A stretch of DNA of 64,000 bases from Chloroflexota bacterium (GTDB taxonomy: Bacteria > Chloroflexota > Anaerolineae > Anaerolineales > Villigracilaceae). The stretch spans positions 1 to 64,000 of the forward strand of contig JACPVF010000013.1 of assembly GCA_016191845.1 (NCBI GenBank). The letters run 5' to 3'. The translations under genes were made by a program, and so were the position numbers. Shown here in pieces: positions 33,870-43,500 of the stretch (positions within the stretch are counted from its first letter, which is position 1; every line of letters begins with the position of its first letter). The notes below the pieces were generated by a model. The model did no database searches. It was not told where the DNA came from and saw nothing but the letters and a program-made list of their open reading frames with translations.

Positions 33870-34805
33870 TTACTTCGCCATTTTCAACTTGACACCAGAA
33901 GCCTGATGTTGACGCATCTTCTGGGCAATTTGTACCACAAATGCGCCCGCTTCGAGCGGATTGGTACCACCGTTCTCGAAGATGTTACACACCACGTCGC
34001 GATCGGCGTCCGTGTCTCCGTATTTGGGCTTATAACCCATGTAGGCGCTCATCGACTCGGCGCGGCCCAGGCCAGGGCGTTCACCGATCAGCAGGATGAC
34101 CACGTCTGGCTTGATTGCCTCGCCGATGTCGTTCATCACGCCCACGCGCGCATACTTGACGAAGAAAGGCGTGCCGAAGGTCAGGCCAGCAGACTGCACA
34201 CCCTGACGGACGACGGGGAACATCTGCCGCAGGTTGGCTTCAACCGCCGCCGCCGACAACCCATCCCCCACCACCACCTGCACGTTGACGTTCTTCTGGC
34301 ACTTTTCGTTGAGGGTACGCTTGGCCTCGTCATTGAGCAGGCGGCCCAGGTCGGGGCGTAGCAAATACTCCTGCTTATTGCTGACCTTGGTCTGAACCGT
34401 GAACAGGTTGAATTCATCCAGCAGGCGTTGGTCGACGTCACGATAGAGAGCGTCCTGGGTAACGGCATGGTCGCCCTGGAAGAGCAGCAGCGAGACCGTA
34501 CGATAACGCGGACCCGCACGTCCCACACCGATGCGGGCCGAGGTGGAAGCCATCAATGCGCGCACGCCGTTGGGGTCTTTGGCGTTCGTCACACGCGGGG
34601 TCATGCGGGCCTCGGGCGTCGTCGGGTCGGGAAGATCAATGGTCAGGGAACCGCCGAAGCCTGTGGGTTTGGCAGAGAAAGGTTGAGGGGCGGGCGGAGT
34701 CCATGTAGCGGAACCAGCCGTCGGCGCGGACGGTTGGACGGCTCCCGAGGCTTTCAGCTCACGGACGATGGCTTCCACGATCGCATTCAGTTTGGCATCA
34801 TCCAT
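33870..34805 (-). CDS. eutC: Ethanolamine ammonia-lyase small subunit EutC
   Basis: The 311 residues begin with a short amphipathic helix (MDDAKLNAIVEAIVRELKAS) and a Pro/Ala linker to about residue 45, the known type of EutC encapsulation signal. The catalytic core follows: ARIGVGRAGPRYRTVSLLLF, QGDHAVTQDALYRDVD, VVVGDGLSAAAVEANL, and IGERPGLGRAESMSAYMGYK, which contacts B12. With EutB it converts ethanolamine to acetaldehyde and ammonia. Two bases separate it from eutB. Confidence 0.97.
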   Translation of the reverse strand: MDDAKLNAIVEAIVRELKASGAVQPSAPTAGSATWTPPAPQPFSAKPTGFGGSLTIDLPDPTTPEARMTPRVTNAKDPNGVRALMASTSARIGVGRAGPRYRTVSLLLFQGDHAVTQDALYRDVDQRLLDEFNLFTVQTKVSNKQEYLLRPDLGRLLNDEAKRTLNEKCQKNVNVQVVVGDGLSAAAVEANLRQMFPVVRQGVQSAGLTFGTPFFVKYARVGVMNDIGEAIKPDVVILLIGERPGLGRAESMSAYMGYKPKYGDTDADRDVVCNIFENGGTNPLEAGAFVVQIAQKMRQHQASGVKLKMAK

Positions 34806-34807
34806 GA

Positions 34808-36175
34808 TTACCTCTTGAGGAAGAAGGATGGGTCGCCCGCTTTTTCGGTCAACACACCGTTACGGATCAAGCCGAGGTCTTCCATCCATTTTTCGAACTC
34901 GGCGGCGGGTCGCAGCTTGAAGAGCTGGCGCAGGGTCGGCGCATCGTGATAGGAGGTGCATTGATAGGAGAGCATCGAGTCATCCCCCATCGGCACGCCC
35001 ATGAAGTAATTGCAGCCCGCAGCCGTGAGCATGACCGCCAGGTTCTCGATGGCGTTCTGGTCGGCGCGGGCATGATTGGTGTAACAGGCGTCCACGCCCA
35101 TCGGGATGCCCGTCAGCTTGCCCATGAAGTGGTCTTCCAGGCCCGCGCGCTGGATTTGACGGGCGTCGTACAGATATTCAGGGCCGATGAAGCCAACCAC
35201 GGTGTTGACCTGGAAGGGATGATAGCGTTTGGCCAACCCATAGTTACGGGCCTCGAGCGTGAGCTGGTCCCAGCCGTTATGGGCCTCGGCCGAAAGCGCG
35301 GACCCCTGACCTGTCTCGAAATACATGAAGTTCGGCCCCTTGGGGAAGCAGTGCTTCTTGGCAAGTTCGTAGGCTTCGTCCAACATGCCGACCGAGATGC
35401 CAAAGGATTCGTTGCCCTTCTGCGATCCCGAGATGGACTGGAAGACCAGCCCAACGGGCGAGCCTGATTGCATACATTTCATCTGCGTGGTGACATGGGC
35501 CAGCACGCAGTTTTGGGTGGGGATATTCCAGGTCTTGATGACATCGTAGGTCATGTCGAGCAGGCGCGAGACAGAGCCATACGAGTCGTCCACGGGATTG
35601 ATGCCGATGACCGAGTCGCCCGAACCGTAGGACAGGCCTTCGTAAATCTCGGCGCGGATTCCTTCAGGGGCATCGGTGGGATGGTTGGGTTGCAGGCGGC
35701 TGGAGAGAGTCCCTGGTGCGCCGATGGTGTTGTTGCAGTGTGCCGTGACGGGGATCTTCTTGGCGGCGTACATCAAGTCCATATTGGACATGAGCTTGGT
35801 CACCCCCGCGACCATCTCGGCGGTCAGGCCGTTGGAGATGCGGCGGATCATGTCGGGCGTGGTGGTGTCGGCCAGGATCCACTCGCGGAAATCGCCGACG
35901 GTCATGTTCTTGATCTCGGCGTAGATCGACTCGTCCACAGCATCCTGGATCACACGCGTGACCTCGTCCTGATCGTAGGGCACGGCAGGAGTCTCGCGCA
36001 GCACACTCAAAGGGACTTCTGCCAGTACGAGTCGCGCGGCCACGCGCTCGGCGGCCGTTTCCGCGCCGACGCCCGCGAGGTGGTCACCCGACTTCTCCTC
36101 GTTGGCTTTGCCCATCAGGAGGCGAATGTCAGGAAATTCGTAGGTCTTGCCGTGTAGTTTCGTGCGGAGAAGCAT
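34808..36175 (-). CDS. eutB: Ethanolamine ammonia-lyase large subunit EutB
   Basis: The 455 residues start MLLRTKLHGKTYEFPDIRLL, as EutB does, so ATG 36175 is preferred over the upstream in-frame ATG. Family blocks include LMGKANEEKSGDHLAGVGAE, GLSYGSGDSVIGINPVDDSY, FQSISGSQKGNESFGISVGM, FYFETGQGSALSA-like FMYFETGQGSALSAEAHNGW, and MGVDACYTNHARADQNAIEN. EutB forms the TIM barrel that binds ethanolamine and adenosylcobalamin. Everything expected is present. Confidence 0.97.
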   Translation of the reverse strand: MLLRTKLHGKTYEFPDIRLLMGKANEEKSGDHLAGVGAETAAERVAARLVLAEVPLSVLRETPAVPYDQDEVTRVIQDAVDESIYAEIKNMTVGDFREWILADTTTPDMIRRISNGLTAEMVAGVTKLMSNMDLMYAAKKIPVTAHCNNTIGAPGTLSSRLQPNHPTDAPEGIRAEIYEGLSYGSGDSVIGINPVDDSYGSVSRLLDMTYDVIKTWNIPTQNCVLAHVTTQMKCMQSGSPVGLVFQSISGSQKGNESFGISVGMLDEAYELAKKHCFPKGPNFMYFETGQGSALSAEAHNGWDQLTLEARNYGLAKRYHPFQVNTVVGFIGPEYLYDARQIQRAGLEDHFMGKLTGIPMGVDACYTNHARADQNAIENLAVMLTAAGCNYFMGVPMGDDSMLSYQCTSYHDAPTLRQLFKLRPAAEFEKWMEDLGLIRNGVLTEKAGDPSFFLKR

Positions 36176-36191
36176 GAGGTTTACCTTCTGC

Positions 36192-36608
36192 TTATACAGG
36201 TATTGCTTCCACTTCAAGCAATTTTACAGACATTCCAAGTCTCAATGTATTTTGTATCTCAGCCACACTATCGGTAAAGATCATCAACTCGCGGATCTGT
36301 TCTTCGCTGGCCTTGGCAACGACTCTGGCACGATAAGCGATATTCCTTGCAGGTTCACCTTCACTGCCAAAGTCACCATCCACTTCGACTTCCACGCGTT
36401 CGACCTGAATGTTGCGTTTGGTCGCCTCGCGGTAGATGTCGTTGCAGTAACAGGAGGCCAGTGCCAGGAAGAGCAACTCGCCGCCGTTTGCGCTGGAGCC
36501 AAAGCCTGTCGGCCTGGGTAGGATGTCGAGCGCATGCTCGTTGTCATTCGTTCGCAGCGTGACCTTGTGGCTGCCCTGACTGTTCTGGACTTGCGCGCTA
36601 ATTTTCAT
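36192..36608 (-). CDS. OsmC-family protein inside the eut operon
   Basis: The 138 residues have the OsmC fold pattern: HKVTLRTNDNEHALDILPRP, then GELLFLALASCYCNDIYREA carrying the conserved helix Cys, and VEVEVDGDFGSEGEPARNIA. OsmC/Ohr proteins reduce organic hydroperoxides with two Cys, but the first redox Cys is not obvious here, so it may belong to a non-peroxidase branch such as YhfA. It sits between eutA and eutB, an unusual place that suggests protection against reactive products of the pathway. That role is inferred. Confidence 0.85.
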   Translation of the reverse strand: MKISAQVQNSQGSHKVTLRTNDNEHALDILPRPTGFGSSANGGELLFLALASCYCNDIYREATKRNIQVERVEVEVDGDFGSEGEPARNIAYRARVVAKASEEQIRELMIFTDSVAEIQNTLRLGMSVKLLEVEAIPV

Positions 36609-36648
36609 GCGATAAATCCTAAAATTTGGGAAACATACCAGTAAATCT

Positions 36649-36690
36649 GAGATTGCTTCGGGCGGAAGAACGCCGCCCTCGCAATGACAT
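36649..36690. repeat. Half copy of family A repeat before eutA end
   Basis: Only the right half is present: GAGATTGCTTCGGGCGGAAG to CCTCGCAATGACAT. Confidence 0.75.
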
Positions 36691-36693
36691 TGG

Positions 36694-38133
36694 CTAGTGA
36701 TAAAAAATCAACGTCTTGACGCTCAAGGGGACCACGCGGCCGTCCATGAGCGGGGTGCCTACGTCGATGTAGTCGCCTTCCGATAAACCGACCTGGTCGA
36801 TCACGAGCAGGGAGCGCTGCGGCGCGAGTCCTTTGACGGTCTGGCCCAACGCCTGGGCGTAGTCTCTTTCGATAATAATGACGAGCGGCCTATCGGTGGG
36901 CAGGTTGCCCGAGAACTCCCGCAGGCCGTTCGCCAGTTGTGTTAACGAAGTATAGTCCAAAGGACGGTTGAGTTCAAGCGCAATCGCGAACAGGTCGGTG
37001 GCGAGATTCACATCCCAGCGGCGTACGGCGGCGGAAATGGCCGAGGCAACGGAAGCAGGCTCCAGGTCCGCGGGGAGCATGGGGCGGATGACGGGCACGT
37101 TCTTCATCGGCAGGATCTGCCGCTCGGCCCAGATCGTCGACCCTGAGAGCGTCACCGTTTGTGTGCTGGCTCCCAGCACCGTGGCGCGCAGCGTTTCTGC
37201 AGGTTGGACCACTTCGTAGGCACTCAAAGCAGGATGTTTGCGCAATGATTCGGCCAGCAACGGACCCACGTCATCGTGACGGGTCGCATCGGCCACCGAG
37301 TTAATTTGAATGGGATTGAAATAATAATGCCCAATGCCGCCCGAGAACATCAGCACCGTACCCCGCCCCGAGACGTTCGTCGGCGGGGTGAGATAGAGTT
37401 TCTGTGCCAGCGGCGAGGACGTGCCTTCGACCAGTTCAAGGGTCATGTCGGCCATGCGGTCGGTAAAACGGCGTAGCTGTTCGAGCGTGGGCACCGACCC
37501 AACCTCAAGCTGGATGCCGACATCCGCCAGGATGTGCTTGGCGGGGTCGGCAATATGGCGCACTCGTCCACTGCTGTGCTCGACCTCGAGGATGCGCCCG
37601 CCATAATTCATGGCTGCCGCGCTGACGAAGGTCCCGCTTTGGAAGGTGGCGCTGTTAGCACTCCCGCCGCCGATATCCACGTTGGTGACGGAAGTATAGT
37701 GGGCCTGTGAATACTGGGCCGCCCCTGCCCCTTTGCCTGCAATGAGACTCTCCACGTTCGGCCCCGCCACGCTGACCACGAACTCGCCCGCCAGCCCCGA
37801 AAGCGCGCGCAGGATCTCGTCGGCGTTCTTCTTCTTGGCCGTCTCGCCCGTAATGATGACCGCACCCGTTTCGACCTGCTTCGGATCGACGTTGGCGGCG
37901 GCGTACTCATGGCGCACAATCTCGTGGAGCCTGTCGGCGTCTACAGTTTCGTAATCCTTGAGCGGTGTGAAGACAATAGGGCTTTGATACAGCACTTCAC
38001 GGCTGGAAATGTTGATGCGCGGAATCTGTCCAGGTCGCGCTACATCGGTCAGGCCGAGGCGCGAAAAGATGATTTGCGTGGTCGTGGTCCCCACATCCAC
38101 GCCGACAGAGAGAAGGGCGCGAGAGTCGCTCAT
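36694..38133 (-). CDS. eutA: Ethanolamine ammonia-lyase reactivating factor EutA
   Basis: This 479-residue ATP-dependent chaperone swaps damaged cobalamin out of ammonia-lyase. It has the actin-like ATPase signature LLSVGVDVGTTTTQIIFSRL, the VETGAVIITGETAKKKNADE block, NVDIGGGSANSATF and the C-terminal ERDYAQALGQTVKGL. Length and motifs match EutA. It is flanked by family A repeats on both sides. Confidence 0.95.
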   Translation of the reverse strand: MSDSRALLSVGVDVGTTTTQIIFSRLGLTDVARPGQIPRINISSREVLYQSPIVFTPLKDYETVDADRLHEIVRHEYAAANVDPKQVETGAVIITGETAKKKNADEILRALSGLAGEFVVSVAGPNVESLIAGKGAGAAQYSQAHYTSVTNVDIGGGSANSATFQSGTFVSAAAMNYGGRILEVEHSSGRVRHIADPAKHILADVGIQLEVGSVPTLEQLRRFTDRMADMTLELVEGTSSPLAQKLYLTPPTNVSGRGTVLMFSGGIGHYYFNPIQINSVADATRHDDVGPLLAESLRKHPALSAYEVVQPAETLRATVLGASTQTVTLSGSTIWAERQILPMKNVPVIRPMLPADLEPASVASAISAAVRRWDVNLATDLFAIALELNRPLDYTSLTQLANGLREFSGNLPTDRPLVIIIERDYAQALGQTVKGLAPQRSLLVIDQVGLSEGDYIDVGTPLMDGRVVPLSVKTLIFYH

Positions 38134-38140
38134 AAGATAT

Positions 38141-38228
38141 ATGTCGCTGCGAGGACGAAGTCCGAAGCGGCCTCCTGCTCATTCGAGGAGCTTGCTTCGG
38201 GCGAAAAATACCGCCCTCGCAATGACAT
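38141..38228. repeat. Family A repeat between eutN and eutA
   Basis: ATGTCGCTGCGAGGACG at one end and CCCTCGCAATGACAT at the other, ending at the eutN stop codon. Confidence 0.88.
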
Positions 38229-38519
38229 CTACTCTTTCCTGTATGTGACCTTGCCGCTCAACTCAAGCGAGTCGATTACGCCCACGATGACGGCGTCCAC
38301 AGGGGCATTATTGGTCTGATTGGTGTAACGAGCCGAGGACCCATCGGTGACAAGTACCAGGTCGCCCGTTCCCGCACTGACCGTATCCACTGCCACATAC
38401 GGTTCGCCCGTCACCTTGCCTGCTGTGTCCGTATTTCGCACAATCAACAGTTTGCGTCCGCTGATGGAGGCGTCCTTGATGGTCGAGATGGTCGAGCCGA
38501 TCACGAGTGCAATTCGCAT
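38229..38519 (-). CDS. eutN: EutN/CcmL microcompartment vertex protein
   Basis: This 96-residue pentamer former closes the shell vertices. It starts MRIALVIGSTISTIKDASIS and continues GRKLLIVRN, VAVDTVSAGTGDLVLVTDGS and PVDAVIVGVIDSLEL, the EutN/CcmL pattern at normal length. It is the only vertex gene in the operon. Confidence 0.96.
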   Translation of the reverse strand: MRIALVIGSTISTIKDASISGRKLLIVRNTDTAGKVTGEPYVAVDTVSAGTGDLVLVTDGSSARYTNQTNNAPVDAVIVGVIDSLELSGKVTYRKE

Positions 38520-38536
38520 GATTGCCTCAGGAAATG

Positions 38537-38575
38537 CCAGGATGAGTGAATTTTATCTCAATTCACTCATCCTGG
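38537..38575 (-). terminator. 16-bp hairpin between the permease gene and eutN
   Basis: CCAGGATGAGTGAATT (38537-38552) and AATTCACTCATCCTGG (38560-38575) are perfect arms with a 7-nt loop. The U-run on the minus strand is weak, so partial readthrough or RNA processing that lowers distal gene expression is plausible. Confidence 0.6.
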
Positions 38576-38594
38576 TGATGTTCATTTTAGGACG

Positions 38595-40271
38595 CTAATC
38601 GTTGCCTTTGGCGGCAGCGGCCATTTCCGCTTCGATACGGCGCAGCTCCGCTTCATCGGCGGCCTTCGGGCCCTTGAAGTGGGCCTTGGAATAGCCGAAC
38701 CAGGCGATGGTCAGGATGATGACGAACAGCAGCATCGTCCACAACACCAGTTCGTTTGGGGGCAAAACGAACAGGATGCAGATGAAGACAGTGTAGATCA
38801 CCGCGATGACGTTCAACAGCGGACCCCAGGCACCAAGGTTCCAGGGAGCGTTCTCTGGCGTGGTGAAATTCCCCTTCTTTGCCAGTTTGTTGCGCACGTT
38901 CAAGAAAACAGGGATGTTGTATGCCACGTACAGAGCGATGGTGGAGATGGAAGTCACCACGAAATAGGCAGCCGAGTACATGCATACCAGGACCGCCAGG
39001 GTGCTGGTGATCAGAATCGACTTGACGGGAGTGCGCAGCTTCGGATGGATCTCACGGAAGGCAGATGAGAAGGGCATACCATCATCGCGTGCAAAGGCGA
39101 AAAACATGCGACTCATGCTCGTCACAGTGGATAGGCCGCACAGCCACATGCCACCGAAGACAATGATTGCCACCGTGTCGGCGAAGTAGCTCGCCAAGCC
39201 CTGATAGGCGATGTATAGCACGGGATATGGGTCACTGGCAGTGGCGGCAATGTCTGGAATATTGAGGGTGAAGGCCATCAACACAATGTAGCCAACCACA
39301 GCTGAAACCGCCACGGAGAGGAACACGCCCCAGGCGCTGTTCAAACGTGCCATGACGGTCTCTTCCGCGACGTGGGCAGAGGCATCATAGCCCGTGTAGG
39401 TCCACTGGCCCTGCAGGAAAGCCAACACGAATACAAAGCCAAAGGGAGCCAGTTTGTACAGGTCGGCTATGGCAGGGAACATGGCAAAGAACGGAGACTT
39501 CAACACAAGGTTGCCCACCACCAACGCCGGTCCTGTGGTTCCGTCAGCGAAAGTGGCCGAGGAGGCGTCCAGTGGATTGACCGTGTTGACCGCCTGCATG
39601 GCAAACGAGAAGGGCTGGTGATTCTTGCCGAAGAAGGCCAGCAGCAAGGCAATGATGATTACGCCGCCGATGTGCCAGTACACGCTGAAATCGTTCAGCA
39701 TGGCCGTCAATTTGATGCCGAAGACGTTGATGAGTACCTGCGGGATCATGATCAGGACCATGATGAAGATGTAGAAGCCCCAGCTGCTCAGGGTCCAGCC
39801 AAAAAGGCCGCCCAAGGCAGGCGCGTTCGGATCCAGGTCGAACATGCGGGTTACCAGACCCACACCGTAGATGGCAGCGCCGATGTTAATGCCTGCCGTG
39901 ATGGTGATCTGCCCGATCATGTTCATCCAGGCTGTCCACCAGCCCCAACCAACTCCGCCCAGTTTGGAGGCCCAGAAGTATAACCCGCCTGCTGTTGGGT
40001 AGGAGGAGGCAATCTCTGCCATCGAAGCGGCAATGATCAGGGTGAAAACACTGATGAGGGGCCAACCCACCGTGTTGATGATCGGCCCCGCAAATTTGAG
40101 GCCGTAGCCGAACAACAACATCGCCCCAGTGAGGATGGAAATAATAGAAAACGAGATGGCAAAGTTCGAAAACCCGCCCATCTCGCGGAATAGCTGCTGG
40201 GCATATCCCAGCTTATGCAGGTCGCGCACATCCTGCTGAATGAGTTCTTCGCGCGTCTTTTTGTTTGCCAT
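38595..40271 (-). CDS. APC-superfamily permease, probable ethanolamine importer
   Basis: The 558-residue protein has about 12 membrane helices. The GGFSNFAISFSIISILTGAM and MAEIASSYPTAGGLYFWASK signatures belong to the amino acid-choline transporter group, which includes choline/ethanolamine carriers such as yeast Hnm1. As first gene of the eut operon it takes the place of the EutH transporter of enteric operons. GGAGG lies 11 nt before ATG. The substrate is inferred from subfamily and operon position. Confidence 0.88.
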   Translation of the reverse strand: MANKKTREELIQQDVRDLHKLGYAQQLFREMGGFSNFAISFSIISILTGAMLLFGYGLKFAGPIINTVGWPLISVFTLIIAASMAEIASSYPTAGGLYFWASKLGGVGWGWWTAWMNMIGQITITAGINIGAAIYGVGLVTRMFDLDPNAPALGGLFGWTLSSWGFYIFIMVLIMIPQVLINVFGIKLTAMLNDFSVYWHIGGVIIIALLLAFFGKNHQPFSFAMQAVNTVNPLDASSATFADGTTGPALVVGNLVLKSPFFAMFPAIADLYKLAPFGFVFVLAFLQGQWTYTGYDASAHVAEETVMARLNSAWGVFLSVAVSAVVGYIVLMAFTLNIPDIAATASDPYPVLYIAYQGLASYFADTVAIIVFGGMWLCGLSTVTSMSRMFFAFARDDGMPFSSAFREIHPKLRTPVKSILITSTLAVLVCMYSAAYFVVTSISTIALYVAYNIPVFLNVRNKLAKKGNFTTPENAPWNLGAWGPLLNVIAVIYTVFICILFVLPPNELVLWTMLLFVIILTIAWFGYSKAHFKGPKAADEAELRRIEAEMAAAAKGND

Positions 40272-40392
40272 ACAGGGAAATCCTCCAAAACAAGAGTGAT
40301 TCGCACAACAGTCTGGCTTGCGAGGTGGAACGGATACGCAACTCGGGGATGTCGACCTCCTGTTTTGGTTGGATGCAGGGCAGATATAAAAA

Positions 40393-40459
40393 TTCTCACA
40401 ACCTTAATTTCTTGTGAGAAATATAGGAATATTGTAGAGGAAACGGTTCCGTGATTCAA
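40393..40459 (-). promoter_or_regulatory. Promoter and operator-like palindrome of the eut operon
   Basis: -35 TTGAAT (40459-40454), 17-bp spacer, -10 TACAAT (40436-40431). Just downstream of the expected start are perfect inverted arms TTCTCACAA (40393-40401) and TTGTGAGAA (40412-40420) with a 10-bp spacer, well placed for a repressor or mRNA hairpin. No eutR or eutV/W gene is in the window. Confidence 0.7.
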
Positions 40460-40489
40460 GAGGCAATTTGAGCAATTGTGCACAAAACG

Positions 40490-40517
40490 GGCAGGCCGTC
40501 CATTTGGACGGCCTGCC
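40490..40517 (-). terminator. Intrinsic terminator after the phosphodiesterase/nucleotidase gene
   Basis: GGCAGGCCGTCC pairs with GGACGGCCTGCC over a 4-nt loop, followed on the minus strand by CGTTTTG. It insulates the eut promoter from upstream transcription. Confidence 0.88.
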
Positions 40518-40543
40518 GCTCAATCATGATTCGGAATTTTATG

Positions 40544-43500
40544 TTATGGGCCCGTGATGCGTCCATCCACGACGGGTGCGACGGGTGAGTTGGCAGCGAC
40601 GTAGTCGATTGCGATTTGCAGCAGGTCGTCGCCAGGTTGCAGCACGTTCGTGCCCTGAGTGAAGATGGTATATCCGTCGCCGCCGGTGAACATGAAGTCA
40701 TTGGTGACGATGCGAATCGTATCGGAGGGGCCGATGGGTGTCAGCGTGCCGCCTACCCCATCAGGAGCCTTCCACATACCGGTAACGACAGGCGTGGTTC
40801 CATTGCAGGTGAAAGTGACCACCAGGCCCGAGATCTGCGGGAACCGACCGGTAGCGATGGCCGGGTTGCATTTGGGCGAGAAGCCGTTCAGGAAGGCTTG
40901 CTCCAGTTGCGCCCCGGTCAGGGTCTCGATGACCGTGCGGTTGCCGAAGGGCAACACTGCGAACATCTCGCCCCAGGTGATCTCGCAGTTCTGTTCGCCC
41001 GCGCTGGGTGGAGCGCACAGCAGGTCTGCACGCAGGCCGCCGGAGTTGGTATAGGCCGCATCCACGCCAGGATATTTCAGGCGCATGGCATCTGCCACCA
41101 TGTTGCCCATGGCGGACTCGAACAAACGGGTCGGGGCACGTTTAATGTCGAAAGCCTGGGTGCCGATCACCTGGTTACGCAGGATGGCGGTTTGGGCGTT
41201 GGCATCGTCGACGATGGCTTGCACATCTGCGCGCTTCGGGACGCCGATGTTCTTGGCCACGCGCGTCGATGCGCCAGCCCATTCGACATCGCCTTCCCTG
41301 GTGTTGACGACCATCTGCACGACCGAGTAACTGCCGCCGGCGTTCAAACCTTCCGCCACCAGAATATCTCCGACCATCATATTGGAGATGCGGTGTGTAT
41401 GGCCCGCCAGGATCACATCCACGCTGGTGTTCTGGATGCTCTGTGCGATGGTGATGATGGGACCATCCCACGGGACGGCAGGGGTGCCATCCACGGCGTT
41501 GCTGCCGACAGCACTGCCTTCATGGATCAGGACGATCTGGATGTTGACGTCCTGCTCGCTCAGCTTTTCGGATTCGGCCTGGATGGTCTCGATGGCGGGC
41601 AGGAATTTGAGCCCGGCCGTGGCTCCCGCACTGACCAGCTCGGGCGTGGTCTCCAGCTCGATACCGATCACGCCGACCTTCCATCCGTTGTAATCGAAGA
41701 CGTGCATTCCCTGGACCCAGTCCGGGTTCTGCATCGTGAGTTCATCCACGATGTTGGCGCCGAGGAAGGGGAAGTTGGCGCGCGCCTGATGTTGTTGCAG
41801 GCGGGCAATGCCATAATCGAATTCGTGGTTGCCGTAGGAAGTGGCGTGCAGACCCCAGGCATTTTCCACGTCGATGGCGGGGCGATCCTCGAGCAGGCCC
41901 GAGTTGGCCGGGCTGGCCCCAACGTTATCCCCAGAGGCGAAGAGGAAGGATGGGCTGTTGAATTGCGCGGCTTCCTGATCGAACATGGTGGCCAGTTGGG
42001 ACGCGCCACCCACCGAGATGTTGCGTCCGTCCAAGGTGTAGGAGGTCTGTTCGAGCTGGCCGTGGAAGTCGGTCAGGCCGATGACCGGGATCAGCGTAGT
42101 CTTGTTGCTGTCCTTGAAGAGGTCGAGGCGCACCACGCCTTGTGAATGCTGTGGTTCAGGGACGCCGAGCAGGTAGGCGATGGTCGGCGCAAGGTCGATG
42201 GTGCGCAGTCCAGTCACGGACTTGTTGCGCTTGATGTTATCGCCGCCCGCGATGAACGTGGCGCGCACGTTGACGTTGGCCGCCAGGTTCTGCACATCGG
42301 GCACGTACCCATGCTGACCAAAGAAAGCCGAACGTGCCACCAGCGTGCCGGGTGTGGCCGCGTCGAACTGGTAGGGTGGATATGCAAACACGACCAGGTC
42401 GCCCGTGCGGGTGGGATGTGCCATATCGGCGGTGCTGTCCGGGCCGTTCGGGATGTAGCGGGCCTCGGCGCGGGAATAGGCGCGGTCGATCATCATCCAG
42501 CCCTCGGGCTGGCCGTCATTGGTCCAGTCGTTCGGATCGCTCAAGGCCAGGAAGGCGTTGCGGATCATCTCCACCGTGGCGTCTTCCTGGTTGGCGGGGA
42601 TCTGGGTGAACCCGCCGTCCGCGGGGTCGCGCCCCGCCAGGTTCAAGTAGATTTGCACCGTACCGCCTGCCCAACAAGCCTTGGCCTTGCCGATGGTCTC
42701 ACCCGTGGCGGGTCGACAGTTGGAGGTCTGCGGCTTGGATAACAGGCCGAGGTCCACCAGCACCTTGCTGGCATCGATGGCCAGGAACTGCGGCGCAAAG
42801 CCGTGGTCAGATGCGACGAAGGTGGTGGTATCTCCGTCCATCAAAGATTGGACCAAAGCCAGGGTCGAGTCTGCGCCCTTGTAGGCCCGCTGGATGAAGG
42901 AGGTGCGTTGAGCCACCCGTCCATCGGGTGTGCCATTGACCTGCACATCGTCGTAGGCGGGATTGGGTGCACCGTTTGGCAGCGTGGGCGTGATCAAACC
43001 AAGGAATTGGTGCTGGAACTCGTCCGTGGTCGGGTAGCCGACCATTGCCAGATCGGGCTTGTATTTTTCCAGCACGTATTTAATGATCGGTCGATAGGAG
43101 GTTTCCCAGTACAGACCCTGCTCGACGTAGGTCTCTTCGCTGACAATGCCCGCCTCCAGGATAGCAAAATCTGCCGACATGGAAGTGGGGAAGCGCTGCG
43201 CCACGAACTCTTCGAAGCTGCCGCCGAAACCGTTGGGAGGAGTCCAGGTGGGCCAGGTGGCGTTCGCGCGGCTGACCGAGGTGTGATACAGGCGCACCTG
43301 CGAGAGGTCCTTGCTCAATTCCTCGACCTTGACCAGCATGCCAGCCGTCTGACCATCCAGCGCGCCGCCAGAGATCGTGACCTTGATGTCGGCCCATTCG
43401 CCGCGCTTTAGTTTGGCCACCGCTGCGCCTGCATCCTTGCTGAAGGAGAACCAGACGCGGTCATAGTTGACCTTCTTGTCGTTGGTGGAGTCGAAGATGT

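Noticed and set aside
40616-42145. 509-codon frame opposite the nucleotidase half of the phosphodiesterase fusion
   Set aside because: Antisense shadow; metal-site motifs are on the minus strand.
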